Shown: piece by piece, positions 23,546-34,369 of the stretch
How positions within the stretch are numbered: position 1 is the stretch's first letter
Layout: every line of letters starts with the position of its first letter
Assembly: GCA_001792895.1 (NCBI GenBank)
Contig: MARA01000005.1
Span: 558,001 to 622,000 of the forward strand
Length of the DNA: 64,000 bases
Origin: Lentinus brumalis
Taxonomy: Eukaryota; Basidiomycota; Agaricomycetes; Polyporales; Polyporaceae
Reading direction: 5' to 3'
Made by a program: the position numbers and the translations under genes
Notes under the pieces: model-generated
What the model saw: only the letters and a program-made list of their open reading frames with translations
What the model was told of the DNA's origin: nothing
The model's database searches: none

Positions 23546-24360
23546 GCCACTAACTCAGCTGTTCCGCAGAGTCCCGGTACTCTTGCGCATGCCGAGTCGA
23601 CGGCACAGCACGTCCCGACGCGCTCTTGATGAGATGCCGCTCGGCGTGTCGTAGAGATCTCCCAGGTACGCAGCTCTTGCGTGTGCACCTCGGTCTTCAG
23701 CTTGCTCACCGACCAGGTAGCTCGCAGCTTGCAGCTTGCAAGGTACCCCGTCCCTCGATCCTCGATCCTCAATCCTCGTGGCCTGCAGCAAGCCAGTCAG
23801 CAGGTACGCACCGTCTCTCCGATCTCGGTATGCGCTGCGCTTATACATCGCACCAACAGGACTAGTACTCTGACGCGTGCGCATCGTCGCCGCGGACCCG
23901 ACCGCATTCTGTGGGCGCCGGAGCAGTTCCGGTGAGAGTCAGCCTTCAGTATTAGCTCTCGCGACGGTTCTGACTCGCATCTCATCTAGGATGGACTCAC
24001 CGGCAAACCCGTCGAGAAGTGCAGCAGCACCAGCAGGAGGTACGCATGCTCCTCAAAGGGTACACATTGTGCATGTGTCACTGACCTGTTCCTCGTTCCT
24101 AGACTAAGACGCATCGAACGCCTGCACCGTGTCGCCTGCTCTTGATTCCTGACTTACGACCAGGATGCAAGCGATCAGAACAAGAGGAAACGACTTTTCG
24201 CTGAGGTGCGTACCTGAACGTACCTGATGTCTACAAAGCTGACCATGTTGCCGCCAGCCTCAGCACGCCAGCTCAGAACCGCCGCCGCCACCGCTTCTGT
24301 GCCTTCGCGTCTCCCGGGCTGCGGGTCTCGCAACGCGTTTGTGTGGACGGACGGGGTATG
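23546..24360. other. Unassigned sequence
   Basis: No gene is recognised. Short low-complexity words built on gcttgcagcttgc and cctcgatcctcgatcctc occur around 23720-23780. The open frames are short and overlapping on both strands. Confidence 0.35.
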
Positions 24361-24650
24361 CGTATAGCTGCGAACTCTTGCTGGCTGAAGAGCGAGCGAA
24401 ACAGACAGCGATGGCGCCGCAGAGCACCGTCGGCAGCCCAGCGATCGAGAGAGAGAGCAAAGAGAGCCAGCCAACGGAACGCGCGCGTCGATCCAATCGC
24501 TGACGTCACGCGTCGCACCGGTCCCGCCGGAGACGCTGCCACGAACGCCGCGTGCTGGACACTCGCATCGCTCTCTCCTTTGCTCTCCTGCTCTGCGTCG
24601 CGCTCTGGACCTGCGGATGACCACACTTGACAGCACGCGTGACTGCCTGG
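24361..24650 (+). promoter_or_regulatory. Promoter-like module with CCAAT, CRE and MCB words, copy 2
   Basis: CCAAT lies at 24493-24497, TGACGTCA at 24501-24508 and ACGCGT at 24508-24513, with the same flanks as copy 1 (atcgctgacg, cgtcgcaccggtcc). Leader words gctggacactcgcatcgct and ctctcctttgctctcctgct match the flank of the intact protease. It leads into the protease pseudogene copy B. Confidence 0.65.
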
Positions 24651-24689
24651 CATCACTCATCGGCGCATCCTCAGATCCTTAACCCGCCG

Positions 24690-26893
24690 CGCTGTGCGCA
24701 GCTCCTCCGAGTCCTACCTGTTCCTTGGACTTTCCCGGTCCGTCGCCGCCTCCGCCTCTTCGCTTGCCCTCGTCTCCTTCCCCCTTGTCCTCTCGTCTCT
24801 CGGCCGTACGCCTCTTCCCGCGCTTCCTTGCCGTCTCATCTCCGCTCTCCCTCGCGGCACACCAAGCGTTCGCAGCCCCGAGCTCTGCACCACCACCGTT
24901 ACTGCGCACCACACCCCTTCCCCGACAGACCAAACGCGGGACTCGCTGAAATTCAAGGACGGCGCCGGGGGGGCGCGAACGCGAGCGGCTTGAACCTGTA
25001 CGTCCATCATCCACATCGCTTTCTCGCTCCTGCTCACGACTCTTGCAGGCTCACGAATCAGAACGCCGAATCCAGCTTCTACGGCTTAACAGCAGCTGGA
25101 ATGCCCCCGATCTCGTACAATGCCATTCTGGACACGGGCTCATCGTGCGTGGTCTCCCCATCTCGTCTCACTCTCTTTCTTGACTTCGCTCTTACTGCAG
25201 CGACCTTTGGCTTGCTGCCAATGACGGGCTGTCCGCGTCCCAATCGGACGGAATCCCTACATTTGACGCGAATGGTATGTTGCTTCATCTCATCTCATCT
25301 CTTTGCCCTCTCCTCCCTGCAACCTATGCCTCGGCGCGTCCACCTTCTCTTCACTTCCTTCATCAGCCCCGTTTCCTGAGCGTCTCGGTGTGGGATTTGT
25401 GATGCCCGCGGAGCGTTCGTATCAGCGACTGCTCTGGCTGCATCGTACGCAGCGCATCAAGCGCATATACTCTGTCTAGCAGCGCACACGGACAACACCA
25501 GCCCAAGCTTGCGCGATGGGTCGCATATATGCGTGGAGCCCTCAGCATATGGCTGCGATGACGGCATCACACTTTGCATTCCCGCTAAGTACGATGACTC
25601 CCAATCAGCATTTGCACGCTTCTCTTCGTCCCCTATTTAACTTGTAAGCTCGTCGAGCGGCTCTAGTCGACCACGCGGGACTGTGAGCAAGCCCCCGCGT
25701 CGACGTTATGTCTACGGAGTTCTCTGAATTCGCTGCGGGCGGCTAGATGGAGCGCATATAGTCAGCGCAGCAGCATTACGGGCATACACAGAGCTGCCCG
25801 AAGCGGGCGTGTCCCAGTGCGATGTCAGATTGTCTCTGCATGAACACAGCTCTTCCATTCCTACAAACCGCTGCCTTTGACTAGCCATGATTGACTGAAT
25901 ATCTGTCGCTCACAGCTTCGTCGAGGTTTACCGGCCTGAACACGCCATTCTCCATCAGCTACGGATCAGGCGCCGCGCGAGGTAACTTGGGCCAGGACTC
26001 GGTACAGTTTGCTGGCTTCGAGGTTAGCGACCAGGTGTTCAGTACGTCCGTGTTGACCCTCTCGGCCATTCGCAACTAACGCTGCCATTCAGGTGTCGTC
26101 ACGCAGATATCGAACAACCTGCTCACCTCGCCGGTCTCCGGCCTCATGGGCCTCAGCTTCAGGTCCATCTCTTGTTCTGGGGCGACGCCGCTCTGGCAAA
26201 CGTTAGCGGAAAGCAGCGGCCCCCTCGACCAGCCGCTCATGGCGTTCCAGCTCACGCACTTCGTCGATGTGCATCACGCGCAAGCCCTCGAGCCCGGAGG
26301 AACACTCAACCTTGGCGCAGTCAACACGTTGCTGTTCACGGGCGACATCGACTACCAGCCTATCCCGGAGGGCCAGGAGGGCTACTGGATCCAGGAGCTA
26401 GCTGGTAAGTTACCGTTCTGTCCCTCTGCGTTGATGCTGATATCGTATGTAGGTCTGACCGTCAACGGCCAATCGGTCTCCCTCGACGCGGGCTCTGCGT
26501 CGTACGCCGCCATTGACACCGGCACCACCCTCCTCGGTGGCCCTGCCGACTCCATCTCCGCGCTGTACGCGCAGATCCCCGGCAGCGAGGCTCTCACCGG
26601 CGACAACGCGGGCTACTACACGTATCGTGAGTTGCCGCCCCATCCTGTGATGTCCACCGTCTGACCCGTTCTGCAGCGTGCGACACGAACGTGACGGTGA
26701 CGATGAAGTTCGGGAACAGCAGCATCGCATGACCGATCTCGAACGCGGACTTTTTTGCTGATGCAGGTGAGCGGGAACAGCTGCGTCGGCGGCTTCATCC
26801 AGCTGGACACGTCGGGCACGAGCGCGCCGCCGTAATTCATCGGCGACACGTGTCTCAAGAACGTATACTCGGTCTTCCACGCGAGCCCCATGA
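24690..26893 (+). pseudogene. Aspartic protease pseudogene, copy B (full length, introns retained)
   Basis: It is homologous to all seven exons of the protease at 9285-11147, in the opposite orientation and with the introns kept, so it was copied as DNA. Both active-site regions are present (ILDTGSS near 25120 and AAIDTGTTLLGGP near 26510). Lesions seen: about 40 bases lost from the propeptide near 24930, an insertion of roughly 480 bp in intron 3, TGG to TGA in the codon after SSIA near 26730, extra T residues in tttttt near 26750, and TGG to TAA near 26833 in the PPWIIGD block. Homology stops at about 26893, before the GPI tail. The exon 4-6 frames (25912-26079, 26146-26664) remain open and would give misleading partial gene models. 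Confidence 0.85.
25300..25780 (+). mobile_element. Possible small insertion in intron 3 of protease pseudogene B
   Basis: Intron 3 of the intact gene is 132 nt. The homologous interval here is about 640 nt, and the extra part lies between the donor side (ggtatgttgcttc) and the block acgggcatacacagagctg that matches the intact intron. It has no coding capacity and contains AT-rich words such as gcgcatatactctg and ccctatttaacttg. I could not define terminal repeats or a target duplication, so a MITE-like element is only a guess. Confidence 0.35.
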
Positions 26894-27229
26894 TACTAAG
26901 TACTCTGGCCTTCATGGACTGAGATTGAAGCTCAAGCGGACGAATCGGAATGGGACAAGGAGCGACACTGAACGTTGAACGTTTAGCCGTCGAAGTCCGA
27001 GAGAATTGCAGAGTGGGACAGGCGAGCAGATCTCTGCGCTCCACAGCAATGCTCGCGGAAGACGTCTCGGCATGCTTGCGGGGTCTCGGAGCAGCGCGAT
27101 GGGAGAAGAGCATTCCAGGGGCGTTCGCCGTAAATTGGAATTTGCGACCCGAGAGCAGATAGTGGGTGTCGTATACGTTCGAGCAGCACATCAACGAGTA
27201 CACGGATAAACCTCAGATAGAGGAGCCTG
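26894..27229. other. Unassigned sequence between gene fragments
   Basis: About 340 bp lie between the end of the protease pseudogene and the start of the GH5 fragment. No gene or repeat is recognised. Confidence 0.35.
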
Positions 27230-27425
27230 ATAGGACATTATAGTAAGTGCGATGTTCTACCTCACTCGTTGTCCTTCTGAACGTCGCCCCCATCCATGCA
27301 GACCGAACAAGACTTCGCGGAGATGGCGGGTGCGGGCCTCAGCTAGGTTCGCCTCCCTGTTCCTTCCTGGGCGATCGAGAACTGGGACGAGCAGCCGTTC
27401 CTTGCTCAGAGAGCGTGGAATATAA
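27230..27425 (+). pseudogene. GH5_9 glucanase gene fragment
   Basis: This matches 15840-16045 of the GH5 gene: the end of exon 2, the whole intron 2 (gtaagtgcgat...catgcag) and the start of exon 3. Shared words are gaacaagacttcgc, gcgggtgcgggcctcagct and agccgttccttgc. The TGG of LSWIRLP has become TAG (27344-27346). Presence of the intron shows DNA-level duplication. It lies downstream of a protease copy, as in the intact arrangement. Confidence 0.85.
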
Positions 27426-27439
27426 GGTCACAGGACTGA

Positions 27440-28690
27440 GACTCTGCTTATAGTGCGAGCTTGCTGATATCCCGGGAGTCAGGGATCGCGCACCGGCCGG
27501 CCGTGTCGCTTGGAAGACCACGTCGTGCGTTGCTTAGTTCTCGATGTGACGGAACGGCATCTTGGACGCGAAAGAAATTCGTGCGGATTCCCTTTCTGAC
27601 TTTGTGAGACTTCGCCAGTGTGTCTGGCCGCAGTTCATGCATGCACGGGGAGTACCTTCGAGTGTCGTAGACGGGTCCCTGGCCAGTGGTGTCCTGAATT
27701 CTAGCCCACAAGACGTCCCAGGTGTCCGTGACTTTGTAGTGTCGCAGCGCGATGCGCAAGTACGGCGGTCATGCGTTGAGAGGGCGATTCGATGAATCAT
27801 GATGGCCGCAGCACGCAGCATGCAGCCTGCAGGCCCGGTGCAGCTGATGGAAGACGGCTGCAAGCGAGGAGACGAAACGCACCTCGTTTGGGGTTGGTGC
27901 GGCCGTCGCCTTCAGTTCAAGCGTACTAGTACTTGAAACGGGTTAGACGGAGGAGGTGAGGACGGGCCGCCATGCTGGGACAGGTACAAGAGGTTGGGCC
28001 TTGGTCCATCGTGCTTCGTCCCTCCCATCCGCTGTCGTCCTTGCCTCGGTGCTCTCTCTCGCCCTCCGCTGCGTCCACTCCCTCCGCCTCTGCGCTTGCT
28101 CTCGCTGACCACTTCCGCTAGTTATGGCCATTCGGACGCCGTCCATCCCGGCGTGGCATACATCCGGGTTTGTCTGCTCTGCACGCCTGCCTGACTGGGC
28201 ACTCACTGAATATGTTCACGAAAAGTCAGCGGACACAGATTCGCGGCATAACCGCCCTGTATACGCTCAGTCCCTGTCCCTCACGCCGTAGTAACGAAGT
28301 ACTCACCGTGTTTGGGACCGATGCAGGGCTGCAATCGCTGCTAGGAGCGTCCACTCGACGTCCCGGTACGTGCCGCTGTCATGGGGTATGTGAGTCGAGG
28401 GGAATCAAGGACAGAGGCAAGGACGGATGACGGACGAGAGAACGTATCGAGGGTATCCTATCAGCCTGTGACGTACGTGCCGAGCTTGTAGCACGCACCC
28501 GGGAGTAAATTTATGCACTAGTACCTGTCGGGAGGAGGTAGCACAGCCGTCATGAGATATCAACAGCTCGCGGCCGTGGTTCAACGCAATGTGCACCGCG
28601 ACGGCCGCGCCGCGAGTGGAGAGCCTGGCTGGTGAGACGAGCGTGAGTGCAGGAGGCAGCAGACGGCCTGGAATTGAGCGGTGCCTCCAA
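27440..28690 (+). repeat. Long direct repeat m2, copy 1 (partner 34370-35460)
   Basis: This is collinear with 34370-35460 over more than 1 kb. Shared blocks: gatatcccgggag, ggccggccgtgtc, tagtgtcgcagcgcgatg, tgctgggacaggtac, cactgaatatgttcacg, attcgcggcataaccgccct versus actcgcggcataaccgccct, and gtgccgctgtcatggggtat. The two copies bracket NLR copy B. I see no open frame with a known domain inside. Confidence 0.8.
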
Positions 28691-28960
28691 GTGTGAAATA
28701 TGTATGAGTAGAGAGAGCCATGCAGAGGGTGTGGTGACAGAGGGCGAGAGTGGACGCCTGGACGACGCGTCCTGACGCGTCTGCAACACGAGCAAGCGCT
28801 GAGTCGATGACGTCACGCGTCGCGTTGCGCGTCGCCGTCGCGACCCTGCTGTTCGTGCTGGACACTCCTTGCTCTCTCCTTCGTGCGCCTGCTCTACGAC
28901 ATTCTCTATACATGCAGAGGCTTCACCTTGAGCACAATCCGCTGCCCTGGCATCAATTAC
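28691..28960 (+). promoter_or_regulatory. Promoter-like module with CRE and MCB words, copy 3
   Basis: TGACGTCA lies at 28808-28815 and ACGCGT at 28815-28820, followed by cgcgttgcgcgtcgcc. The CCAAT word of copies 1 and 2 is absent. Leader words (gctgttcgtgctggacactc) again match the protease family flank. Confidence 0.6.
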
Positions 28961-29248
28961 TACTCACTCACCGGCACACCTGCATCCTCGATCACAGTTC
29001 CCCACCACCCCTCCCTTCAAGTTGCTTCCCCCGTGCTTTCCCGCTTGCCTTTTCGGCACCTCCTCATCGCATCTCTCAGGCATGCCTTGCCTCCCACGCT
29101 TTGTTGAGGTCTCATGTTCTCTGTCCATCGCGGCGCAGGAAGTGTTTGTCGTCCCTCCGCCTCGCCCCTCCGCCTCGCTCCTCCGCCTCGCCCCTCACAC
29201 GACCATAACTGTGTACTCTGCCACCTCTCTGACGAAGCTAACCACAGT
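28961..29248 (+). pseudogene. Aspartic protease 5' fragment, copy D (leader and signal peptide only)
   Basis: The words catgttctctgtccatcg and cggcgcaggaagtgtttg correspond to the signal-peptide end (LLSVAAQEVF) of the intact protease, followed by a worn Pro/Ser-rich propeptide with repeated cctcgcccctccgcctcg units. Homology ends where the NLR flank module begins (about 29249). Confidence 0.6.
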
Positions 29249-30120
29249 TTGCGTTGGCCGACCACCTATAATGATTCAGAGGGCCCCAAGACTCGCGAGT
29301 ACGGCGCTGGTGTTGCGCCCAGCAGCTGTGGCATGTGTACTCATCGTGTGCATACAATAATACTATCCGCTTCGACCTCGCCCCACAAGGTGTCCGCCTG
29401 TAGTTTCGAGCGATGCACTGTGAACGTGCGCCGTGCACGCAGCGTCCATCATGTCTCTCTCGACGGTCTTCACCCTTGCCCTCCTTCATTGCCGTCCCGA
29501 CTCCCGATTATCTGATGAAGCCATGTTGCCAAACCCAATGCACCCTCCTGCGCTGCTAGCTACATGTCTGCGCAGTCCTCGTTCGCGATCGCTGCCATGC
29601 GCTACTCGGCGGTGTATATCTTTCGATTTTCAGGCTTGCTTGAGGAGGCGCAGTTCTCCCACCATGTCTCTGGCCCACTGCGCTACCGTCCGGGAGCGCA
29701 TCCGTGCACTACGAGGCGGCGCCGTCCCGAGGTCTTCCCGAGTACCAGCGGAAGGAGGGGTCCGAGACGAGAGCGGAGGATTGCAGCTGCGTGAATGAAA
29801 CAGTCCGCAGCGACGGTACTAGCGGGTTCCGTCCTGTTCTATCGACGACATGCGGTACGCAGCCATGCTTACTAGCCATGTACTGAATGGCTTACCCCGT
29901 CACGGTTAGTACTTGATGCACTGCTGAATTGTCGTCCAAGCAAGGCACACCAGCGGATTGAGTGGAAGAATGTGTGCCATGACTGATGCAGGACCCATAC
30001 GATACAGTGCAGGTGTAGCCGGTATATATAGCTCTCGAAACCCGACTCGGAGGGTCACGTCCAGGGCAATCGATGGACAGCCCGCGCTGCCAGTGACCCA
30101 CTGCGCACCAACTACAGCCT
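29249..30120 (+). repeat. Downstream flank module of NLR copy B (partner 17745-18640)
   Basis: This is the direct-repeat partner of 17745-18640 and keeps the same position 3' of the NLR gene. The stretch around 29715-29770 is nearly identical to 18230-18285. Confidence 0.75.
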
Positions 30121-30221
30121 TCGCGCGGATTCACCACAAATCGAGTTCACTGCATTAGAAGAGATCAGCACATGTTCTGCATGTGTCGTCACTGGTCAGC
30201 TAAGGGTATGTGAGCGATGAC

Positions 30222-33200
30222 TTACTCTTCGTGCGGATGGCCTGGAGTGATTCCTGCTGCCACAATCGCTTTCTGGACAGTGTATAAAGTCAGAAGTGCT
30301 TGAAAGCACGATAGACAAGGTGTTCGCTTACATGGAAGTGAAGGTGGGCCTTGGAGAGTGCATTGCGAGAGTTCAAGTTGCCAGACAATAATTCGAGGGT
30401 GCTGTTGGTTGAGATCGTAGACGTGAGCCGGAGTCTGCTGGATACTGAAGCACAACTATACTTTGTAAGCTCCGGAACAAACTCGTCCTCCAGAGCGGCC
30501 AGCGTGTGGGTGGCCTGACCTGGAGACATCGCACAGTTAGATAGACCGATGTCCTGGAATTTGGGGAAGTGATATTGCATCACCTTGAGCCGTTTCCGAG
30601 ACAGCGTGGTTCCCTACCGCTTGTTTATCCAAGATAATGCACACTGCGTTCATTTGGTAATAGACAACAAACTGACGGAAGGAGTTCCTTAATGTCAAGG
30701 ATAGCTTGCGACAAAGATTACACCTGCTACTCACAGGTAACGAGCGCGTAGTTGAGAGAATGTCATGCATGGAGGATAAGACGTCTATCCATTTGCTCCC
30801 AGCGGGCAGAGATTCGCGTAACCGCGCGAAGATGGTGCAAATCAAGGCAGACATTTCCGATCTGTCATCATCGTACCAGGACTCAAATGCGACAATCCAC
30901 GGCGAATCGTCTTCGCCAACTGATTGGCAGCTGTCCTGGTCTTGGGATAGCACTCCTTGGACTTGGAGATGCCTTCTGCGGAACCGACACGCATAGATGA
31001 AGTGGGATAGAGTGGGGTCAGCATTGAAGAATTGAAGAATGAGCCTAGCCTGAGCTTCCGCGCCACAGCCTTGCCAGTCCGCCACAAAGCATCGCATAAC
31101 CGACGCGCACCCTTCGGCCAGACGTCCGTGAACCTCCTCCGCGTTGACGTAGAATTCGTTTCCAGCGCGGACAGGATCGACAAGGAACTCGCGGAAGGTG
31201 GCGTGGATGATTCGAAATGGGGAATCGAGGTCGTTGTGCTCGAAGATGACGACCGAGCGCAGCTTGTTGAGGATGGGGACCGACTCTCTCGTGGGCATTC
31301 CTGTCAGCTTCTCCAGCGTCCTAGGAGAGACCCCTTCATGGTCCAGCAGGGCGACGAGGTACCCCAGGACCTTCTTAAGGCGATCCTGCATCTGCTCGTA
31401 TCGGTCCTCGGGTGGGAACACGTTGTTCAGGATAGTGCGATAGAGCAGGTCAAGCGGAGCACGGCCGGCCGCTACCTCGGGTGACAGCAGAATGTCGTAG
31501 CGCTCCCGCATAGCCAATCTGTCATGGGGGTCGTGCAGAATGAAGTCAATCGCCGTCCGAGCGTAGATGAAGAGCCCGTCAGACATATCCACCAGCGATG
31601 CGACTATGGACCAATCTGCTTCGTACCATCTCTTGCTCGTCTCGTGCTTAGAGAGCGCATCGATGAAGAGGCGCTGTATGTCGGCACGAACAGTGCGGCT
31701 ACCGTCCTGGATGGACATGGTAAAGACGTGCGGCTGTACATTGGGAGCGGTGAAGGACTCATGAATGTAGTGGGGCTCCGGACGTGACGTGAGGAAAATG
31801 CGCAAGGGAGATGGCGGGACGGCAGCGGAGAGGAGGAGTCGAAGGAGGGTGGGAACGAGCGTCGGTCCCTCTTCCGTACATTCGTCAAGGGCGTCGACAA
31901 CGACGAATATCGGGGCATGGTCGCTCGAGGAGAGGGTACTGAGTGGCCTGCGCAAGAGGTCCTCAAACTCCTGTTCGAGTTGCTGGAGCGCCCCTCTTTT
32001 GAGGTGTTCGCGAGCGGCGTCAGCAACAGGAACGCGCAAGGACTGTTGAGAGCGGGCTAGCTGTGAGGCGATGGTGGAGAAGACTTGTGCAGGAGAGTTC
32101 AGGTCTTGCGTTCCGCGCGTGAAGAAGAAAGATGCCCCGAGACGACGCTCCGCCTCGAGGCGCCTCGAAAACTCGGACGCAATTGTGGACTTGCCAGTGC
32201 CAGCCTCCCCGACGAGGACACAGATCGGATGGGTACCAGTTCTTGCGGCGTGCCCCTCGACCCATTCCTCCAGCCACCCGAAGATCTCCTCACGGGTACC
32301 CTCCAGGAATCGGGCCTTCATCTCGTTTGTGTGGGACCCGTAGAGTGCACCGTCGGCTCGCGGAATACTGTTCAGAACGCGCTCCTCCTCTGCCGAAATC
32401 ACTGAGCATCAGGAACAAATAACGACTCCGCACATACCTTCGGCCTTCTGTGTTGCTATGACTCTCTGTTCAGCGCATAAGAAGCATGGCCTGGCGCTGT
32501 GATACAAAGATGAGCACCGACCTTGATCCCGCTCAACGCTTCGGTGACTTGTGTCTCGATCATCACGCCATTCTCCATCTATCGCATGCGACCGCTCACC
32601 AGTGAGCAACGATACGTACCTGATGCGGGGAGATTGCATACCTGGAAGGCTTCACGAGCGGCCAAAATCCTGTCCCTTATGTCGGTGATGGCTCTCGCAT
32701 CACCAGTGCTGTGCAGAAAGCGGAGGACGGGGTTCCTCTTGAGCAGCGTGTCGGCATCACTGCATCCTGCTGTGAGGGCGCTATGAGAGTCGTATTGGAA
32801 GATCAACATCTTCATATGCTCGAGATCAACACCGGTACACACCTTTCGAGCTTCGCCAATCGTTCGGATAGATGGATGAACTTGAAGGCATTTTCCTTTG
32901 CCGCATTTCTGTCCACGGTATCGGCAGGATACTTGTCCGCTGGCAGCGCAGTGTCTACGGCCTTCGCGAGGCGTTGCAGCATGGTCACCAGAGACGTTAT
33001 CTCATCAACCAGCGAATTCAGTGCATCGTGGTTCAACTTGGTAGCCTGTTGATTAGAATCCGCTCAGCACATGCGCGCAATAGAACGTGGAGGCCACGGA
33101 CCTGTACTTTCTTCAGCAGCCCGATCACAACATTGAGGGCTACGCCAACTCCCGGAGCCGACAGCGCATCGACAACGGTGTCTTTGGCAGCTTCGAGGCC

Positions 33201-33284
33201 TTCTACAGCCAGGTCGATTGCAGTATTCAGAGCCTCTCTGCGTTGAGACGAAGACGGAGAGTTTGGACGGTCAAGATGGGCCAT
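30222..33284 (-). CDS. NLR-type STAND ATPase, copy B: MLKL-like N-terminal domain, NACHT, short TPR-like tail
   Basis: This is the paralogue of copy A with the same eight-exon plan: 33284-33102, 33045-32843, 32780-32642, 32578-32522, 32465-32438, 32389-30584, 30519-30332 and 30272-30222, giving 884 residues, all in phase. The N-terminal helical domain begins MAHLDRPNSP and keeps EGLEAAKDTVVDALS, LLKRNPVLRFLHSTGDARA and ITDIRDRI. The NACHT has P-loop GEAGTGKST, Walker B FVVVDALDE and sensor FLTSRPEP, with FRIIHATFREFLVD at the winged-helix end. The tail has the same worn TPR-like elements and stops after PGHPHEE, where a gtaagt word at the stop could be a relic of a further splice site. By eye most residues of NACHT and NTD match copy A, while sensor-side loops differ. 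It lies inside two long direct repeats. Confidence 0.88.
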
Positions 33285-34369
33285 TCTGGCGGTGGCGGTC
33301 GGTGGGGTGAGGAGAGTCGCACAACAGCACTGGCGGGGAGCGCGTTAAGCACGTTAAACCACGAGACCAAGCCACGCCACATTAACATTCCCTGGCGCCG
33401 AGATGTCAGCGTGTTCGCAGGGGTGAGAGAGCACGGGAGCAGATCTGGGGCATGCAAGCACCACGGAACGTGCACTACCTCTCGTCTTGATCACGTTGCC
33501 AGACATAGTAGGTGGCACTTGGTCGGGTAGAAGTCCTCCGTGCATTCTGTCGAGGACGAACACCGGAACGTGCTGCGAATGAACCTACCTGTGGTATGGA
33601 CTCGGTGCACGCACACCACTCCAGACTCCACTGAATCACGGAAGCCACCTCTCTGCCTCCGCACTCGACAGGCAGAGTGCCGTTCTGGAGACAGCGTGTG
33701 CCGGCGTGCGCTCTTCTTCGGCTCCATGTTGTCCCGGGCTCCTCCACAATCGTCGCAGCTTCGTCTCCGCAATGACAGCCACACCGACCCAGATGTACGA
33801 CCCTCCAGATGCATGATCACAGCCGAAGCGCTGACGTTGCGTCCAGCACAATGCGTCAATCTGTGCGGGCACACTTCATAGCGTCTGCGGCTTCTCCTTG
33901 GTTGGACGCCCGAGCCGCACGCATGGCGGGACAGTAAAGGAGCACGACGACAGGAAGGCTGACATGGCGCAGCATCTTCCGTCACCCGTGCACGGCACGA
34001 TCGAAGGAAGCTCGTGGGCCACATTGCACCGTCTACACGAGCCTCAGGCATGTCGGAATCGGTGCGTCCCCGCTGCTGCTTCGTACACCGCACGCTGATC
34101 GCTCTGCGAGGATCTTCGCGGCCCTGTTCTGCCTTCGTAGAACCGTGTCCCGGGGACCTGTGCGACGGTGAAGCAGTCTAAATTGAAGGTGAGTATTGTG
34201 CGTAGATGTGTATATGGAGTGGAAACACGAACTTATGTCGGAGGACCCCTGGACATCCTGCTGCGCAGACACAACCGACAGCGGCCACAGAAGCTTGAGG
34301 CGTTTCCTCGATCCTTCCCCGAGAGCCACACGAACGCTCGAAGGCGACACATAAGGTCACAGGGCGCAG
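33285..34369. other. Upstream region of NLR copy B and unassigned sequence
   Basis: This is the presumed promoter of the NLR followed by about 900 bp with no recognised gene. The 200-residue minus-strand frame at 33491-34093 is Arg/Ser/Cys-rich with no motif and is probably not coding. Confidence 0.4.

Noticed and set aside
26146..26664. The open frame 26146-26664 as a working protease
   Set aside because: It is only exons 5-6 of pseudogene B; upstream and downstream exons carry deletions, an indel and nonsense codons.
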